From: Desulfobulbaceae bacterium UBA5611
GTDB lineage: Bacteria > Desulfobacterota > Desulfobulbia > Desulfobulbales > Desulfocapsaceae
DNA: 48,877 nucleotides
Reading direction: 5' to 3'
NCBI GenBank assembly: GCA_002424635.1
Contig: DIKT01000045.1
Span: forward strand, 1-48,877
Shown: positions 8,689 to 18,631 of the stretch, one piece after another
Layout of the letters: each line of letters opens with the position of its first letter
Numbering within the stretch: position 1 is the first letter of the stretch
Translations under genes and position numbers: made by a program
The notes under the pieces: generated by a model
What the model was told of the DNA's origin: nothing
Database searches by the model: none
Seen by the model: the letters and a program-made list of their open reading frames with translations, nothing else

Positions 8689-10524
8689 ATGACTGCATCA
8701 CTTCATAGTTACGATGAAAGTAAGATAAAAACCCTCAGCTCGCTGGAGCATATCCGCAAGCGGCCAGGCATGTATATTGGCCGCTTGGGCAATGGCACCC
8801 ATCCCGATGACGGCATTTACATCCTGCTCAAAGAGGTGGTTGATAATGCCGTCGATGAGTACATTATGGGGGCGGGCAAGCGGGTCAATATTCATATTGG
8901 CGCAGATGGGATGGTGACGGTTCGGGACTTCGGCCGCGGCATACCACTTGGTAAGATTGTTGACTGTGTCTCCACTATTAATACCGGCGCCAAATACAAT
9001 ACCGAAGTATTCCAGTTTTCTGTCGGCCTGAATGGGGTCGGGACCAAGGCCGTGAATGCCATGTCGTCGCACTTCAAGGTGACTGCCTTTCGGGAGGGCA
9101 AATTTGCCAGCGCGGTTTTTGCCAAAGGAGAATTGCTGACTCAGCAAGAAGGCGAGAGCAGTGAAGCCAATGGCACCCTGGTGGAATTTATCCCTGACTA
9201 TGAAATGTTTGCCGACTATACCTTTGATCCGGGATTTATTGAAGAGCGTCTGTGGCGTTACGCTTATCTGAATGCCGGGCTGAAACTCTATCTAGACAAG
9301 ACCTGTTTCCATTCTGTCGGTGGCCTTCTTGATCTGCTGGCCAAAGAGCTGGATGAGGAAAATGTATACGAGCCCATCTATTATCGTGATAATACGCTGG
9401 AATTTTGTTTTGCCCATACCGATGGCTATGGCGACACCTATTACTCCTTTGTCAACGGCACCTATACCAGCGAGGGTGGCACCCATCTTTCTGCCTTCCG
9501 CGAAGGAATACTCAAAGGAGTAAACGAATTTTCCAATAAAAAATTTGTGGCCCAGGATGTGCGCGATGGCATTGTCGGCACCTTGGCGATCAAAATCAAA
9601 GATCCTTTGTTCGAATCCCAGACCAAGAATAAATTAGGCAATGGTGATATCCGCTCCTGGATTGTCAACACCGTAAAAGACGCGGTCTCCAGCGCCCTGT
9701 ATAAAAATAATGAAGTGGCGGACAGGCTGCTTGAAAAGATCCAGCGTAATGAAAAGGTCCGGAAAGAACTACAGAGTGTACGTCTGGAGGCCCGTGCCAA
9801 ATCAAAGAAAATAGCCCTCAAGATTCCCCAGTTGAAAGACTGCAAGCATCATCCCTCCCGGAAGAAACCTTCTCCGGATGGTCAAACCAACATGGTCTTT
9901 ATCACCGAAGGGCAATCAGCGTCAGGCTCTATCGTCTCCTCCCGAGACCCGCTGACCCAGGCGGTCTTTTCCCTGAAGGGCAAGCCCATGAATGTCCTCG
10001 GCCAAAAGCTGGCTTTGCTCTATAAGAATGAAGAGATGTATTCCCTGATGCGGGCCCTCAATATCGAGGAATCTATTTCCGATCTCCGTTTTGACAAGGT
10101 CATCCTGGCCACTGATGCCGATGTCGACGGGCTCCATATCAGAAATCTGCTCTTGACCTTTTTTCTCCATTATTTTGAACCACTGGTCAAAATGGGCTAT
10201 GTCTATATCCTGGAGACGCCGTTAATGCGGGTCCGCAACAAGAAAGAGACCTTTTACTGCTATTCAGAAAAAGAAAAGGTGGTCGCCGTCAAAAAACTGC
10301 AAGGGACAGCCGCCAAGGCCGGCAATGTGGAGATGACCCGTTTTAAAGGCTTGGGCGAGATTTCACCCAAGGAGTTCAAACAGTTCATCGGACCTGATAT
10401 CCGGCTGCAGCAAGTAAATATGGGTACCGTCAGTGAGGTCAGCAAGATTCTATCTTTTTATATGGGTAAAAACACACCGGAACGTAAACAGTATATTATG
10501 GAACATCTCGTAACGAAAATATAG
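8689..10524 (+). CDS. parE: DNA topoisomerase IV subunit B (GyrB/ParE family)
   Basis: The protein has 611 aa. The GHKL ATPase N-terminus shows KRPGMYIG, EVVDNAVDEY, DFGRGIP and GLNGVGTKAVNAMS. The TOPRIM region has TEGQSASGS and DADVDGLHI, whose acidic residues bind magnesium, and the end is FKGLGEI. The length is in the ParE range and it pairs with the adjacent parC, so topoisomerase IV is preferred over gyrase. The enzyme decatenates daughter chromosomes. ATG 8689 has no close ribosome site; the nearest AAGG is about 18 nt away. An 85-bp gap separates it from parC, suggesting an operon. Confidence 0.9.
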   Translation: MTASLHSYDESKIKTLSSLEHIRKRPGMYIGRLGNGTHPDDGIYILLKEVVDNAVDEYIMGAGKRVNIHIGADGMVTVRDFGRGIPLGKIVDCVSTINTGAKYNTEVFQFSVGLNGVGTKAVNAMSSHFKVTAFREGKFASAVFAKGELLTQQEGESSEANGTLVEFIPDYEMFADYTFDPGFIEERLWRYAYLNAGLKLYLDKTCFHSVGGLLDLLAKELDEENVYEPIYYRDNTLEFCFAHTDGYGDTYYSFVNGTYTSEGGTHLSAFREGILKGVNEFSNKKFVAQDVRDGIVGTLAIKIKDPLFESQTKNKLGNGDIRSWIVNTVKDAVSSALYKNNEVADRLLEKIQRNEKVRKELQSVRLEARAKSKKIALKIPQLKDCKHHPSRKKPSPDGQTNMVFITEGQSASGSIVSSRDPLTQAVFSLKGKPMNVLGQKLALLYKNEEMYSLMRALNIEESISDLRFDKVILATDADVDGLHIRNLLLTFFLHYFEPLVKMGYVYILETPLMRVRNKKETFYCYSEKEKVVAVKKLQGTAAKAGNVEMTRFKGLGEISPKEFKQFIGPDIRLQQVNMGTVSEVSKILSFYMGKNTPERKQYIMEHLVTKI

Positions 10525-10609
10525 CTTCAGCAGCTTATATATAAGAGCCTGGTCAGATACTGCCAAACCTTCACTCTCCAACTAAGAACATTCAGGTTTT
10601 TAAATTTTT

Positions 10610-12649
10610 ATGAACTCACAGTACGGAAGACTGCACAATCTGTTTGATCAGAACTTTCTTGAATATTCTTCGTATGTTATCAGAGAACGGGCTATTCCTG
10701 ACATCCATGATGGTCTGAAGCCGGTCCAACGTCGGATCCTGCAGACTCTTTTTAATATGGATGACGGCCGTTTTCACAAGGTGGCCAATGTGGTAGGGGA
10801 AACCATGAAGCTGCATCCCCATGGCGATGCCTCCATATTTTCCGCTTTGGTGAATCTGGCCAATAAGGAATATTTAATTGAGCGGCAGGGTAATTTCGGC
10901 AATATCTATACTGGCGACCAGGCCTCCGCCGCCCGTTATATCGAGTGCCGCTTGACGCCAATGGCCAGAGAGATCCTGTTTAACAAGGAGCTGACCGAAT
11001 TTGTTGACTCCTACGATGGCCGGATGCTGGAGCCCGTCACCCTGCCGGCCAAGATTCCTCTGTTGCTCTTGCTTGGTGCTGATGGCATTGCCGTGGGCAT
11101 GGCCACCAAGATCATGCCCCATAATTTCTGTGAGCTTCTTGAGGCCCAGATCAGAATTCTCCACAATGAAGAGGTCACCCTCTATCCGGATTTCCAGAAA
11201 AAGGGGCTGGTGGATGTTTCTCAATACGACCATGGCAATGGCCGCATTCGTTGTCGAGCCCGGATCGAAGAATTAAATGACAAGACCATTATTATCAAGG
11301 ATATACCCCATGGCACCAATACTCAATCACTGATCGAATCAGTAGAGAAGGCGGCCAAAACCGGCAAAATCAAAATCCTGTCGATCAATGATTATACCGC
11401 GGAAGAAGTTGAGGTGGAGATTAATCTGGCCCGTGGCGTTTATGCCAAAGAGACCATTGAGGCCCTCTATGCCTTTACAGATTGTGAGGTGGCCATCACT
11501 CCCAATCTGACTCTGATTAAAGACAACACCCCGCTCACCTGTACCGTGGAAGAGGTGCTGGAGCACAATACCCGCAAACTTGTTCTTGATCTGACTCGAG
11601 AGTTGCAGATCGATCTTGACCGCTTGCAGGAAAAACTGCACGCCCGGCTTTTGGAGCAAATATTTATTGAAGAACGGCTCTATAAGAATATTGAGGAGGA
11701 GACCAGTTACAAAGCGGTGATCAAGAGCGTGGACGGCGCGTTGCAACCTTTTACCGGCGAGCTGCTGCGGGCCGTAACCAATGAAGACATAGAGCGCTTG
11801 CTGGAGATCAGGATCAAGCGTATCTCCCGCTATGATATCAATAAACAGCAGAAAGAGATCAAGGAAATCCGTGCTGATATCAAGACCATCAGCCATCACC
11901 TCAAGGATATGGTCGGCTATACCATTAATTTTCTTGGTGCTTTACTGAAGAAATATGGTCATCTCTACCCGCGGCAGACCGAACTCTGTGAATTCGAGGA
12001 GGTCAGCGCGCGCAATGCGGCTCTGGCCAATCTGGTGGTCAACTATCAGCGGACCACGGGCTTTCTCGGCTCTAATATCAAGGCCGAGGATGACAAGCCG
12101 GACTTCAGCCTCAACTGTTCCGAGTATGATCGCCTGTTGCTGATCTTCAATGACGGCATGTACAAGGTGATCCCGGTGACCGATAAGCTTTTTGTCGGCC
12201 ATGAACTGGCCTGGATCGGTGTGATCAAAGAGGGGTTGATTTTTAATGTCCTCTACCGCGATGGTCAGGAGAATCTGACCTATGCCAAGCGTTTTACTAC
12301 TCCTAAGTTTATTCTCGACAAAGAATACCGGCTCTTTCCCGAAGATAAACGCTCACGGATCCTGCTGCTGCTGATGGGTGAGGGCGCCAGCGCCCATGTC
12401 AGCCTTGCGCCATCTCCCCGGGCCAAAAGCAATATTATGGAGGTCTATTTTGATGACTATCTGCTCAAGAATCCCAATGCCAAAGGCAAAAGGATCTCGC
12501 CCCGGGTGGTCAGAAAAGTAACGGATTCGACCGGTAAGGCCCCCGTAAAATTACAAAAACAGAATATGACCTTGCCTGGCCTGGTCGAGGCGGCCAGAGA
12601 TGAGACCCCGCAGGGTGAAAAGGCAGAGGAAGGCCGGGACAAGGAATAA
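10610..12649 (+). CDS. parC: DNA topoisomerase IV subunit A (GyrA/ParC family)
   Basis: The protein has 679 aa. It has the breakage-reunion domain with RRILQTLF, KLHPHGDASIF and SAARYIECRL; the catalytic tyrosine is Tyr110 by my count. A coiled-coil/tower region covers about residues 320-450. The C-terminal part (about 500-640) is shorter than a full six-bladed GyrA beta-pinwheel and lacks an obvious GyrA box, which fits ParC. The extreme C-terminus is charged and low complexity. It forms the DNA-cleaving half of topoisomerase IV with the adjacent ParE. It ends 11 bp from the convergent PHP gene. Confidence 0.9.
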   Translation: MNSQYGRLHNLFDQNFLEYSSYVIRERAIPDIHDGLKPVQRRILQTLFNMDDGRFHKVANVVGETMKLHPHGDASIFSALVNLANKEYLIERQGNFGNIYTGDQASAARYIECRLTPMAREILFNKELTEFVDSYDGRMLEPVTLPAKIPLLLLLGADGIAVGMATKIMPHNFCELLEAQIRILHNEEVTLYPDFQKKGLVDVSQYDHGNGRIRCRARIEELNDKTIIIKDIPHGTNTQSLIESVEKAAKTGKIKILSINDYTAEEVEVEINLARGVYAKETIEALYAFTDCEVAITPNLTLIKDNTPLTCTVEEVLEHNTRKLVLDLTRELQIDLDRLQEKLHARLLEQIFIEERLYKNIEEETSYKAVIKSVDGALQPFTGELLRAVTNEDIERLLEIRIKRISRYDINKQQKEIKEIRADIKTISHHLKDMVGYTINFLGALLKKYGHLYPRQTELCEFEEVSARNAALANLVVNYQRTTGFLGSNIKAEDDKPDFSLNCSEYDRLLLIFNDGMYKVIPVTDKLFVGHELAWIGVIKEGLIFNVLYRDGQENLTYAKRFTTPKFILDKEYRLFPEDKRSRILLLLMGEGASAHVSLAPSPRAKSNIMEVYFDDYLLKNPNAKGKRISPRVVRKVTDSTGKAPVKLQKQNMTLPGLVEAARDETPQGEKAEEGRDKE

Positions 12650-12660
12650 AAAGAAAGGAA

Positions 12661-13317
12661 TTATTTTATGTCTGGCAAACCAGCGACAAAAGCATTCATG
12701 TTCTGCTGTATCTGTTCATAATCCGCTTCGCTCAGTCCGGCGCCAAGGGCTACCATGCGGGCCATGGCAGCGGTCAGAAAATCGCCAGGCGTATGGGCAT
12801 CAGCATTGACCACCAGTCTGGCGCCGACTCTTAAAGCCACCTTGGCGACATGACCATTAGTCAGCGAATGTCCTTTTCTGCCGGACAGCTCCAGAAAAAC
12901 CCCTTTGTCAGCCGCCATCCGTGCTTCCGCTTCACTCAAAAAACCGGGATGTGACAAGATATCGGCCCCGGCCTCAATAGCCGCCATATTGGTGCCGGCA
13001 GCTACCGGCTCAACAATGGTCTCCCCATGCACAACTATCACCTGCGCTCCTAACTTACGCGCCTTGCGGATCAACGGCCCGATCAGGGCAGGGGGGATAT
13101 GGGTCAGTTCGATGCCCGGCAGCAGCCTGGTCCTGGACAAGGGATTGAGATCCCTTGCCACTTGCATCAGGCGCGGAATAATAAAATCCATATTGGAACT
13201 GTCGGCATGATCGGTAATGGCGACTGCTTTATAACCAAGCACTTCTACCCGTCGCAGATGCTCGGCCGGGACGAGAACACCGTCACTGAAAAAAGTATGG
13301 GTATGGAGATCAATCAT
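12661..13317 (-). CDS. PHP-domain metal-dependent phosphoesterase
   Basis: The protein has 218 aa. MIDLHTHTFFSDG gives the first HxH metal pair, AVAITDHAD the second motif, VVHGE the third and VVNADAHTPGD the last. All PHP metal ligands appear present, so it should be catalytically active. Related proteins are histidinol-phosphate phosphatase-like or PolX-PHP-like; the actual substrate is unknown. The start is 13 bp after the miaB stop codon, so it is the last gene of the purB-DUF4911-miaB-PHP run. Confidence 0.88.
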   Translation of the reverse strand: MIDLHTHTFFSDGVLVPAEHLRRVEVLGYKAVAITDHADSSNMDFIIPRLMQVARDLNPLSRTRLLPGIELTHIPPALIGPLIRKARKLGAQVIVVHGETIVEPVAAGTNMAAIEAGADILSHPGFLSEAEARMAADKGVFLELSGRKGHSLTNGHVAKVALRVGARLVVNADAHTPGDFLTAAMARMVALGAGLSEADYEQIQQNMNAFVAGLPDIK

Positions 13318-13330
13318 GATTATAACCTGT

Positions 13331-14701
13331 TTATTGGTTGATAGCTATCCTGCCATTTAGCGAATGCTGACCGGCGTGATGGATGGTAACGTTGACAATA
13401 TCACCAGGCGAACATAAAATCTTATTATCTATGTGAACAATATGGTTGGTATCGGTGCGGCCGACCAGGCCATCCTCAGTAACTTTCTCAACCATTACCG
13501 GCAGGATCTGGTCCAGATAAAGAGAATTCTGCTCCAGACAGATCTGGTCCTGACGCTTCTGAAACCTGCTTAAACGCTGTGACTTTACCTGCTCATCTAC
13601 TTTATCATCAAAATCAGCAGATCTGGTGCCGGGGCGATCAGAATATTTAAATGAAAAGGAGCTGTGAAAGCGAACCTCCTCCAGGATCTCCATGGTCTGC
13701 TCAAAGTCATCGTCGGTCTCTCCGGGGAAACCGACGATAACATCAGTGCTCAGAGCAATATCAGGCCGGAAGGCTCGCAACTCGGCCACCCTCTGCAGAT
13801 AAAGCTCTCTGGTGTATTTGCGGTTCATTCTACTCAGAACATTATTGGAGCCGGACTGAACAGGAAGATGAAACTGGGGGCAGAGGATCTCGATCTCATC
13901 AAAGCAGCGCATCAGGTCAATCGAGAGATCCTTGGGATTTGAGGTGGTGAAGCGTAAGCGCTTTAAGCCGTCAATGGCGGCGACTGCTCGCAGAAGTTGG
14001 GCAAAGGAATAATCACCATCTTTTGCTGTAACCTGATTGGTGCGGCCATAAGAATTAACATTTTGGCCCAGAAGAGTTATCTCCTGTACCCCGGCCTCAA
14101 CAAGAACATGAGCTTCATCTATTATGTCACTGACCTTTCGTGATATCTCACGGCCCCGGGTGTAGGGGACTACGCAGTAAGTACAGTAATTATTGCAGCC
14201 CTGCATAATAGTCAGAAACTTTCTAAACGCCGGGGCAGGGGGGGTGTCCTGTAGTCCAACCCCTGAGACCAGGCTGGGCATGGCAGGGATAAAGGCCGGG
14301 ATTTCATAGGAATTGGACATGGAGATGGCGACCTTACTCGTGCCGTCAAGACCGTCCAACAGTCCGGCCAGTTCATAGAGATTCTGGGTGCCGATTACCA
14401 GATCAACATGGTCCATACGTTGGCAAAGCTCCTGACCTTCCTGCTGGGCAACGCATCCGGCAACGCAGATCTTCATGCCTGGCCGTCTTTTTTTGGTCTT
14501 TCTTAACATCCCGAGCAGGCTCATGGCTTTTTGTTCAGCCTTAGCGCGAATGGAACAGGTGTTCAGGATCACTACATCGGCTTCATCCATTTCCATGGAC
14601 TCAATATAGCCGTGCTCGGCAAGCAGTTGAGCCATGATTTCAGAATCACGGACGTTCATCTGACAGCCGAAAGTCTTAATAATAAAAGAAGCTTGTTTCA
14701 T
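13331..14701 (-). CDS. miaB: tRNA-2-methylthio-N6-dimethylallyladenosine synthase
   Basis: The product is 456 aa from ATG 14701 (an upstream GTG at 14713 is also in frame). The UPF0004 domain has cysteines in KTFGCQMN, LNTCSIR and VAGCVAQ for one 4Fe-4S cluster. The radical SAM motif CNNYCTYCVVPYTRG binds the second. A C-terminal TRAM domain (about residues 385-450) binds tRNA. MiaB adds the methylthio group to i6A37, the base made by MiaA, whose gene lies in the neighbouring cluster at 18.6-19.6 kb. Confidence 0.95.
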   Translation of the reverse strand: MKQASFIIKTFGCQMNVRDSEIMAQLLAEHGYIESMEMDEADVVILNTCSIRAKAEQKAMSLLGMLRKTKKRRPGMKICVAGCVAQQEGQELCQRMDHVDLVIGTQNLYELAGLLDGLDGTSKVAISMSNSYEIPAFIPAMPSLVSGVGLQDTPPAPAFRKFLTIMQGCNNYCTYCVVPYTRGREISRKVSDIIDEAHVLVEAGVQEITLLGQNVNSYGRTNQVTAKDGDYSFAQLLRAVAAIDGLKRLRFTTSNPKDLSIDLMRCFDEIEILCPQFHLPVQSGSNNVLSRMNRKYTRELYLQRVAELRAFRPDIALSTDVIVGFPGETDDDFEQTMEILEEVRFHSSFSFKYSDRPGTRSADFDDKVDEQVKSQRLSRFQKRQDQICLEQNSLYLDQILPVMVEKVTEDGLVGRTDTNHIVHIDNKILCSPGDIVNVTIHHAGQHSLNGRIAINQ

Positions 14702-14750
14702 TGATTTATTCACTTAAATGATGAGATAACGCTTTTCTCTTGATTCAACC

Positions 14751-15005
14751 TTAACTAATTGCATACTTATTGAGTCCGGGAGCCAGAGCTGATAAAACTT
14801 CGAACAGCAAGCCTTCTGCCTCAACCGGATAACGAAGACGCACGGTTCCTGTTTTACCGTCAACGCTGGACAGGATAGCCAGGCCATCATAGCCTTCCAG
14901 AATAAACTTAAGGAAATGAAATCTATGAGGGGCAATACCCAGATAGAGCTGTCTGAATTGCAGCGCTTCCTTAATCATCTGGTAATCAGACGGACAGGGA
15001 GGCAT
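14751..15005 (-). CDS. DUF4911 domain protein
   Basis: A small protein of 84 aa from ATG 15005. The start overlaps the purB 3' end by 20 bp, and a GAG-containing site lies within the purB tail; an alternative ATG at 14978 would avoid the overlap. The core HFLKFILEGYDGLAILSSVDG followed by a short beta stretch and helix matches my recollection of the DUF4911 family, which occurs in Desulfobacterota and relatives. The function is unknown. Its position between purB and miaB suggests co-expression. Confidence 0.75.
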   Translation of the reverse strand: MPPCPSDYQMIKEALQFRQLYLGIAPHRFHFLKFILEGYDGLAILSSVDGKTGTVRLRYPVEAEGLLFEVLSALAPGLNKYAIS

Positions 15006-16431
15006 CAATGGCTCTCATCTGCTCTTTACGGGCTGCAAGAAGGGGATTGATGATTTCATGAATATATTCAGTCGTTTGAGCTGCAGCCCGTCCCGTGAAT
15101 TTTGTATAATCACCGACCATATTGTTGATATCAGCCATGGTAAAAGGTATACGCGGATCATTGGCCAGCCGTTGCAGCAGATCATTATCGCCGCCTTCTT
15201 CCTTAACAACTTTGCCGGCGGCCAGTGAGTGCTCCTTGATCACCTCGTGCATTTCCTGGCGACTTTCACCTTTCTCCACGGCCTCCATCAGAATCTTTTC
15301 AGTGGACATAAAAGGCAGCTCCATCCGAAGATGCCTTTCGATCTGTTTCGGAAAAACAACCATTTGCGACGTTATGTTAATATAAAGCTTGAGTATGGCG
15401 TCAGTCAATAGAAAGGCCTGGGGAATATCCATGCGTCGGATAGCAGAGTCATCAAGGGTGCGTTCAAACCATTGATTGGCAAAGGTGGCGGCAAAATCAG
15501 CAGGCAGACCCATAAGCTTACGGGCAAGACCAGTCATACGCTCAGAGCGCATAGGATTTCGTTTATAGGCCATGGCTGAGGAACCGGTTTGGTTTTTGGC
15601 AAAGGGCTCCTCCTGGACCTTAAGATTAGAGAGCAACCTCAGGTCTACTGCGAACTTATGAGCAGAACTGCCTATTCCAGCGAGAGTTTCGGCAAGCTTC
15701 ATATCAAGTTTACGGGGATAGGTCTGACCGGTAACCGCAAAAACATCAGAGAAGCCGAGCTTGTTAGCAACCAACAAATCCAGATCTCTGACCTTCTGGT
15801 TATCACCCTTGAAGAGCTCGATAAATGTAGCCTGAGTGCCGACCGTACCCTTGGCCCCTCGGGCTTTAACCTGACCGAGGAAAGAGTCTATATACTCCAG
15901 ATCCATCACAAGATCCTGAATATACAGGGTATTTCTCTTGCCAACCGTGGTTGGTTGGGCGGGTTGATAATGAGTAAAACCAAGAGTTGGCAGATCTTTA
16001 TACTTTAACGCAAATTCAGCCAGATTTTGTATGACCTGCAGCAGGGCGGCTCTGATCAGGGCAAAGGCTCTTTTTTGCAGCATCAAATCGGTGTTACAGA
16101 CCACAAACTGGGAAGTTGCCCCCAGATGGATTATACCCTCGGCAAGTGGACATTTTGTCCCAAATTCAAAGACATGGGCCATAACATCATGGCGGATCTC
16201 TTTTTCTTTGGCCGCTGCCAGGTCATAATCGATATTTTCAACATTGGCCTGCATCTGGGCGATCATTTCAGGCTTAACAATGTCAGTCAGACCAAGCTCA
16301 TACTGAGCTTCAGCCAAGGCCACCCAGCATCGGCGCCAATTGGTAAATTTGGTTTTCTCCGAGAACAATTCCTGCATTTCCCGACTGGTGTATCGGCTCA
16401 CCAAGGGTTCCTGATAAATATCTCTAGACAT
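14986..16431 (-). CDS. purB: Adenylosuccinate lyase (eukaryote-like subfamily)
   Basis: The product is 481 aa from ATG 16431, which has GAGGAG 8 nt upstream; this beats the more upstream in-frame start at 16446. The signature GSSAMAYKRNPMRSE is the fumarase/lyase loop and RHDVMAHV and GATSQFV hold active-site residues. Length and N-terminal wording (VSRYTSREMQELFS, W-R-R-CW) resemble the human-type enzyme more than the roughly 430-aa Bacillus type. It catalyses two fumarate-releasing steps in purine synthesis. It heads the purB-DUF4911-miaB-PHP run. Confidence 0.94.
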   Translation of the reverse strand: MSRDIYQEPLVSRYTSREMQELFSEKTKFTNWRRCWVALAEAQYELGLTDIVKPEMIAQMQANVENIDYDLAAAKEKEIRHDVMAHVFEFGTKCPLAEGIIHLGATSQFVVCNTDLMLQKRAFALIRAALLQVIQNLAEFALKYKDLPTLGFTHYQPAQPTTVGKRNTLYIQDLVMDLEYIDSFLGQVKARGAKGTVGTQATFIELFKGDNQKVRDLDLLVANKLGFSDVFAVTGQTYPRKLDMKLAETLAGIGSSAHKFAVDLRLLSNLKVQEEPFAKNQTGSSAMAYKRNPMRSERMTGLARKLMGLPADFAATFANQWFERTLDDSAIRRMDIPQAFLLTDAILKLYINITSQMVVFPKQIERHLRMELPFMSTEKILMEAVEKGESRQEMHEVIKEHSLAAGKVVKEEGGDNDLLQRLANDPRIPFTMADINNMVGDYTKFTGRAAAQTTEYIHEIINPLLAARKEQMRAIDASLSV

Positions 16432-16787
16432 AAAAATGCTCCTCAACAGCCAAATATCTGTAAATCGACGAAAATGAACTTAATCCTGTCGATAATTTCA
16501 GCACTGAAATCACCTGCGACTCATTGATACCACGAATGCAGTAAAAGAGAAAGAAACAAGAGTTTTGGTCAATAACGATCCCAGCTCATCGTTAATAACT
16601 GCCCAGCCATAAAAAGTTTAAATCTTTGCCCGAAAAAAAACTTACGGCAGCTTTCCTGGCAAGCAGCAAAAAGCCGGTCCAAGGCCATAAATAAACAATG
16701 TCGCATAATGTATATTATGTTTAATTATTTATTTATTCGTTAAAATAAGCAAATAATCATATTTATTGGTGCTATTTATAGGTTCAA
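16432..16787. other. 356-bp intergenic region between recJ and purB
   Basis: No convincing gene. AT-rich, especially 16690-16790. It holds a 16-bp dyad CATAAT-N4-ATTATG at 16704-16719 and, on the minus strand, a weak stem followed by eight T near 16630-16670 that could end the recJ transcript. A purB promoter is expected here but I cannot pick one with confidence. Confidence 0.4.
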
Positions 16788-18584
16788 TTATTGCTTCTGA
16801 AATTGCAGCCCTATTACTTTTACTTCCCAGCTAAGAGTGTCACGATAACGGTTGGCCATGGGACTGTAAACAATGGCCGGATTATCATCATTTTGCAGCT
16901 TTGACAGGCATGAGCCCAAGCCAAAACCAATACCTTTTTGCACCTGATCTTTATTTTTAAAGGAAATCTTCAGGTGTCCATTATCAGCACCGATTGCCTG
17001 GCTATCAACAACCCGCGCTTTTTTCGTATAAAACAACGGGCTTTTATTGCCTGGACCAAACGGTTCCAGTAACTGTAACTGTTTTCCGCATTCCAGCGAC
17101 AATATCTCATCAATTTCGGCTTCAAGATCTATGGTCAATTCTACCACCTGATCAACATTTTTTACCTGCCGGCCAATCGCCTCATCTATTCGCAGACAAA
17201 AAAGTTCAAAAAGATCTTTTGCAACCGCCATGCCCACCGCCATGTCATGGCCGCCATAACGGATTATTGTATCCTGGCAATTTTCCAGGGCCTCATGCAG
17301 GTTTATCCCCGGCACAGAGCGCCCTGAGCCCTTAAAAAATATTTTCCCTTCAGCATCCTTTTCCTGGCCGAAGATAATGGTTGGCAGCCGGAAGGTCTCA
17401 ACCATCCTGGAAGCGACAATTCCTATAACGCCATGATGGTAATCTCCTTTTAATATCAAGCAGTTACTTGTTTTGATCTGCTGTTGTTGCTGCAGCTCAA
17501 CGGCCTGCGCGTAGACATCGTGGCTTATCTTTTTTCTTCTATTATTTAATGTCAGCAGTTCCTGAGCAAGCTCCATGGCTTCATTACTGTCCTGACTGAG
17601 CAGTAATTGTACAGCAAGCGTTGCTTCGGCAAGCCGTCCGGCGGCATTAATCATGGGCGCCAGCAGAAAACCAATATCCTGTGATCCCAGGCTGCTGATT
17701 AATCTTTTCTGCTTGTTGAGCAAGCCTCCAACTTCAAGCATGGCCCTGCTGCCAGGTCTTTTTAGCTGTTCAAGCCGCCTCATTCCCTCTCTGACCAGAA
17801 TTCTATTGATCCTGCCCATTGGCACCATATCAGCGATGGTACCCAGAGCGACCAGATCGAGAAGATCGCGGACGTCAGGCTCAGGCCTGCTATCTGTGAA
17901 AAAGTTCTTTTCCCGTAGATATTGCCGGATGCCGCAGGCCAGATAAAAAGCTACACCAACGCCGGCCAGCTCTTCTGTTGGAAAGGTGCAATGCTCTTGT
18001 TTGGGGTTTAAAATGGCATCGGCCGCCGCCAAACCAGCTGGCGGTTCATGATGATCAGTGACAATAACCAGAAAGCCCATCTTCTGGGCACGGGCAATTT
18101 CCTCATTAGCTGATATGCCGCAATCAACTGTAATTAATAACTTTTTATGAGATGATTCAGTGGGCGCTAAGGCCTGCAAAAGATCAATATGCAAACCATA
18201 GCCATGGGTTATCCTGTTGGGGATGGTATATGTCGCCTGGATACCGAGCTGGCGAAAAAATGAGACCAGTAGAGCTGTTCCGGTGGTTCCGTCCACATCA
18301 TAATCACCCCATATTATAATGGGCATGCCGGTCAATACGGCCTGCCCTGCCAAAGCCGCCGCCTCTTTCATCCCGCCCATCTCCAAGGGTAGCGGCAGAT
18401 CGGCCAGGCTGGGTTCCAGAAATTCTTCCAGCCTTTTCTGGTCCTGCAGGCCACGGCTGGCCAGGAGTTTGACAATAACCGGATGCAGGTTTTTCTTTTG
18501 GGCCATTTGCTGCAGCTCAAGGCTGGGCTCGGCTTGAGGTGCCAATCTCCACTGCGGTCGGTTTTCTATATCTAGAATTAACAT
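16788..18584 (-). CDS. recJ: Single-stranded-DNA-specific exonuclease
   Basis: The protein has 598 aa. DHH-family motifs include WGDYDVDGTTGTA (motif I), TVDCGIS (motif II) and VTDHHEPP (motif III); the DHHA1 part carries KGDYHHGVIGIVASR and SGRSVPGINLHEAL. A C-terminal OB domain (about residues 470-595) follows. RecJ degrades ssDNA 5' to 3' in recombination and mismatch repair. It is the last gene of the lysC-cimA-HhH-miaA-recJ cluster, 47 bp after miaA. Confidence 0.95.
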   Translation of the reverse strand: MLILDIENRPQWRLAPQAEPSLELQQMAQKKNLHPVIVKLLASRGLQDQKRLEEFLEPSLADLPLPLEMGGMKEAAALAGQAVLTGMPIIIWGDYDVDGTTGTALLVSFFRQLGIQATYTIPNRITHGYGLHIDLLQALAPTESSHKKLLITVDCGISANEEIARAQKMGFLVIVTDHHEPPAGLAAADAILNPKQEHCTFPTEELAGVGVAFYLACGIRQYLREKNFFTDSRPEPDVRDLLDLVALGTIADMVPMGRINRILVREGMRRLEQLKRPGSRAMLEVGGLLNKQKRLISSLGSQDIGFLLAPMINAAGRLAEATLAVQLLLSQDSNEAMELAQELLTLNNRRKKISHDVYAQAVELQQQQQIKTSNCLILKGDYHHGVIGIVASRMVETFRLPTIIFGQEKDAEGKIFFKGSGRSVPGINLHEALENCQDTIIRYGGHDMAVGMAVAKDLFELFCLRIDEAIGRQVKNVDQVVELTIDLEAEIDEILSLECGKQLQLLEPFGPGNKSPLFYTKKARVVDSQAIGADNGHLKISFKNKDQVQKGIGFGLGSCLSKLQNDDNPAIVYSPMANRYRDTLSWEVKVIGLQFQKQ

Positions 18585-18631
18585 TAACTAATATTCTTAA
18601 CTTGTTAAAATATTGACTTTTCAGTCTTGGC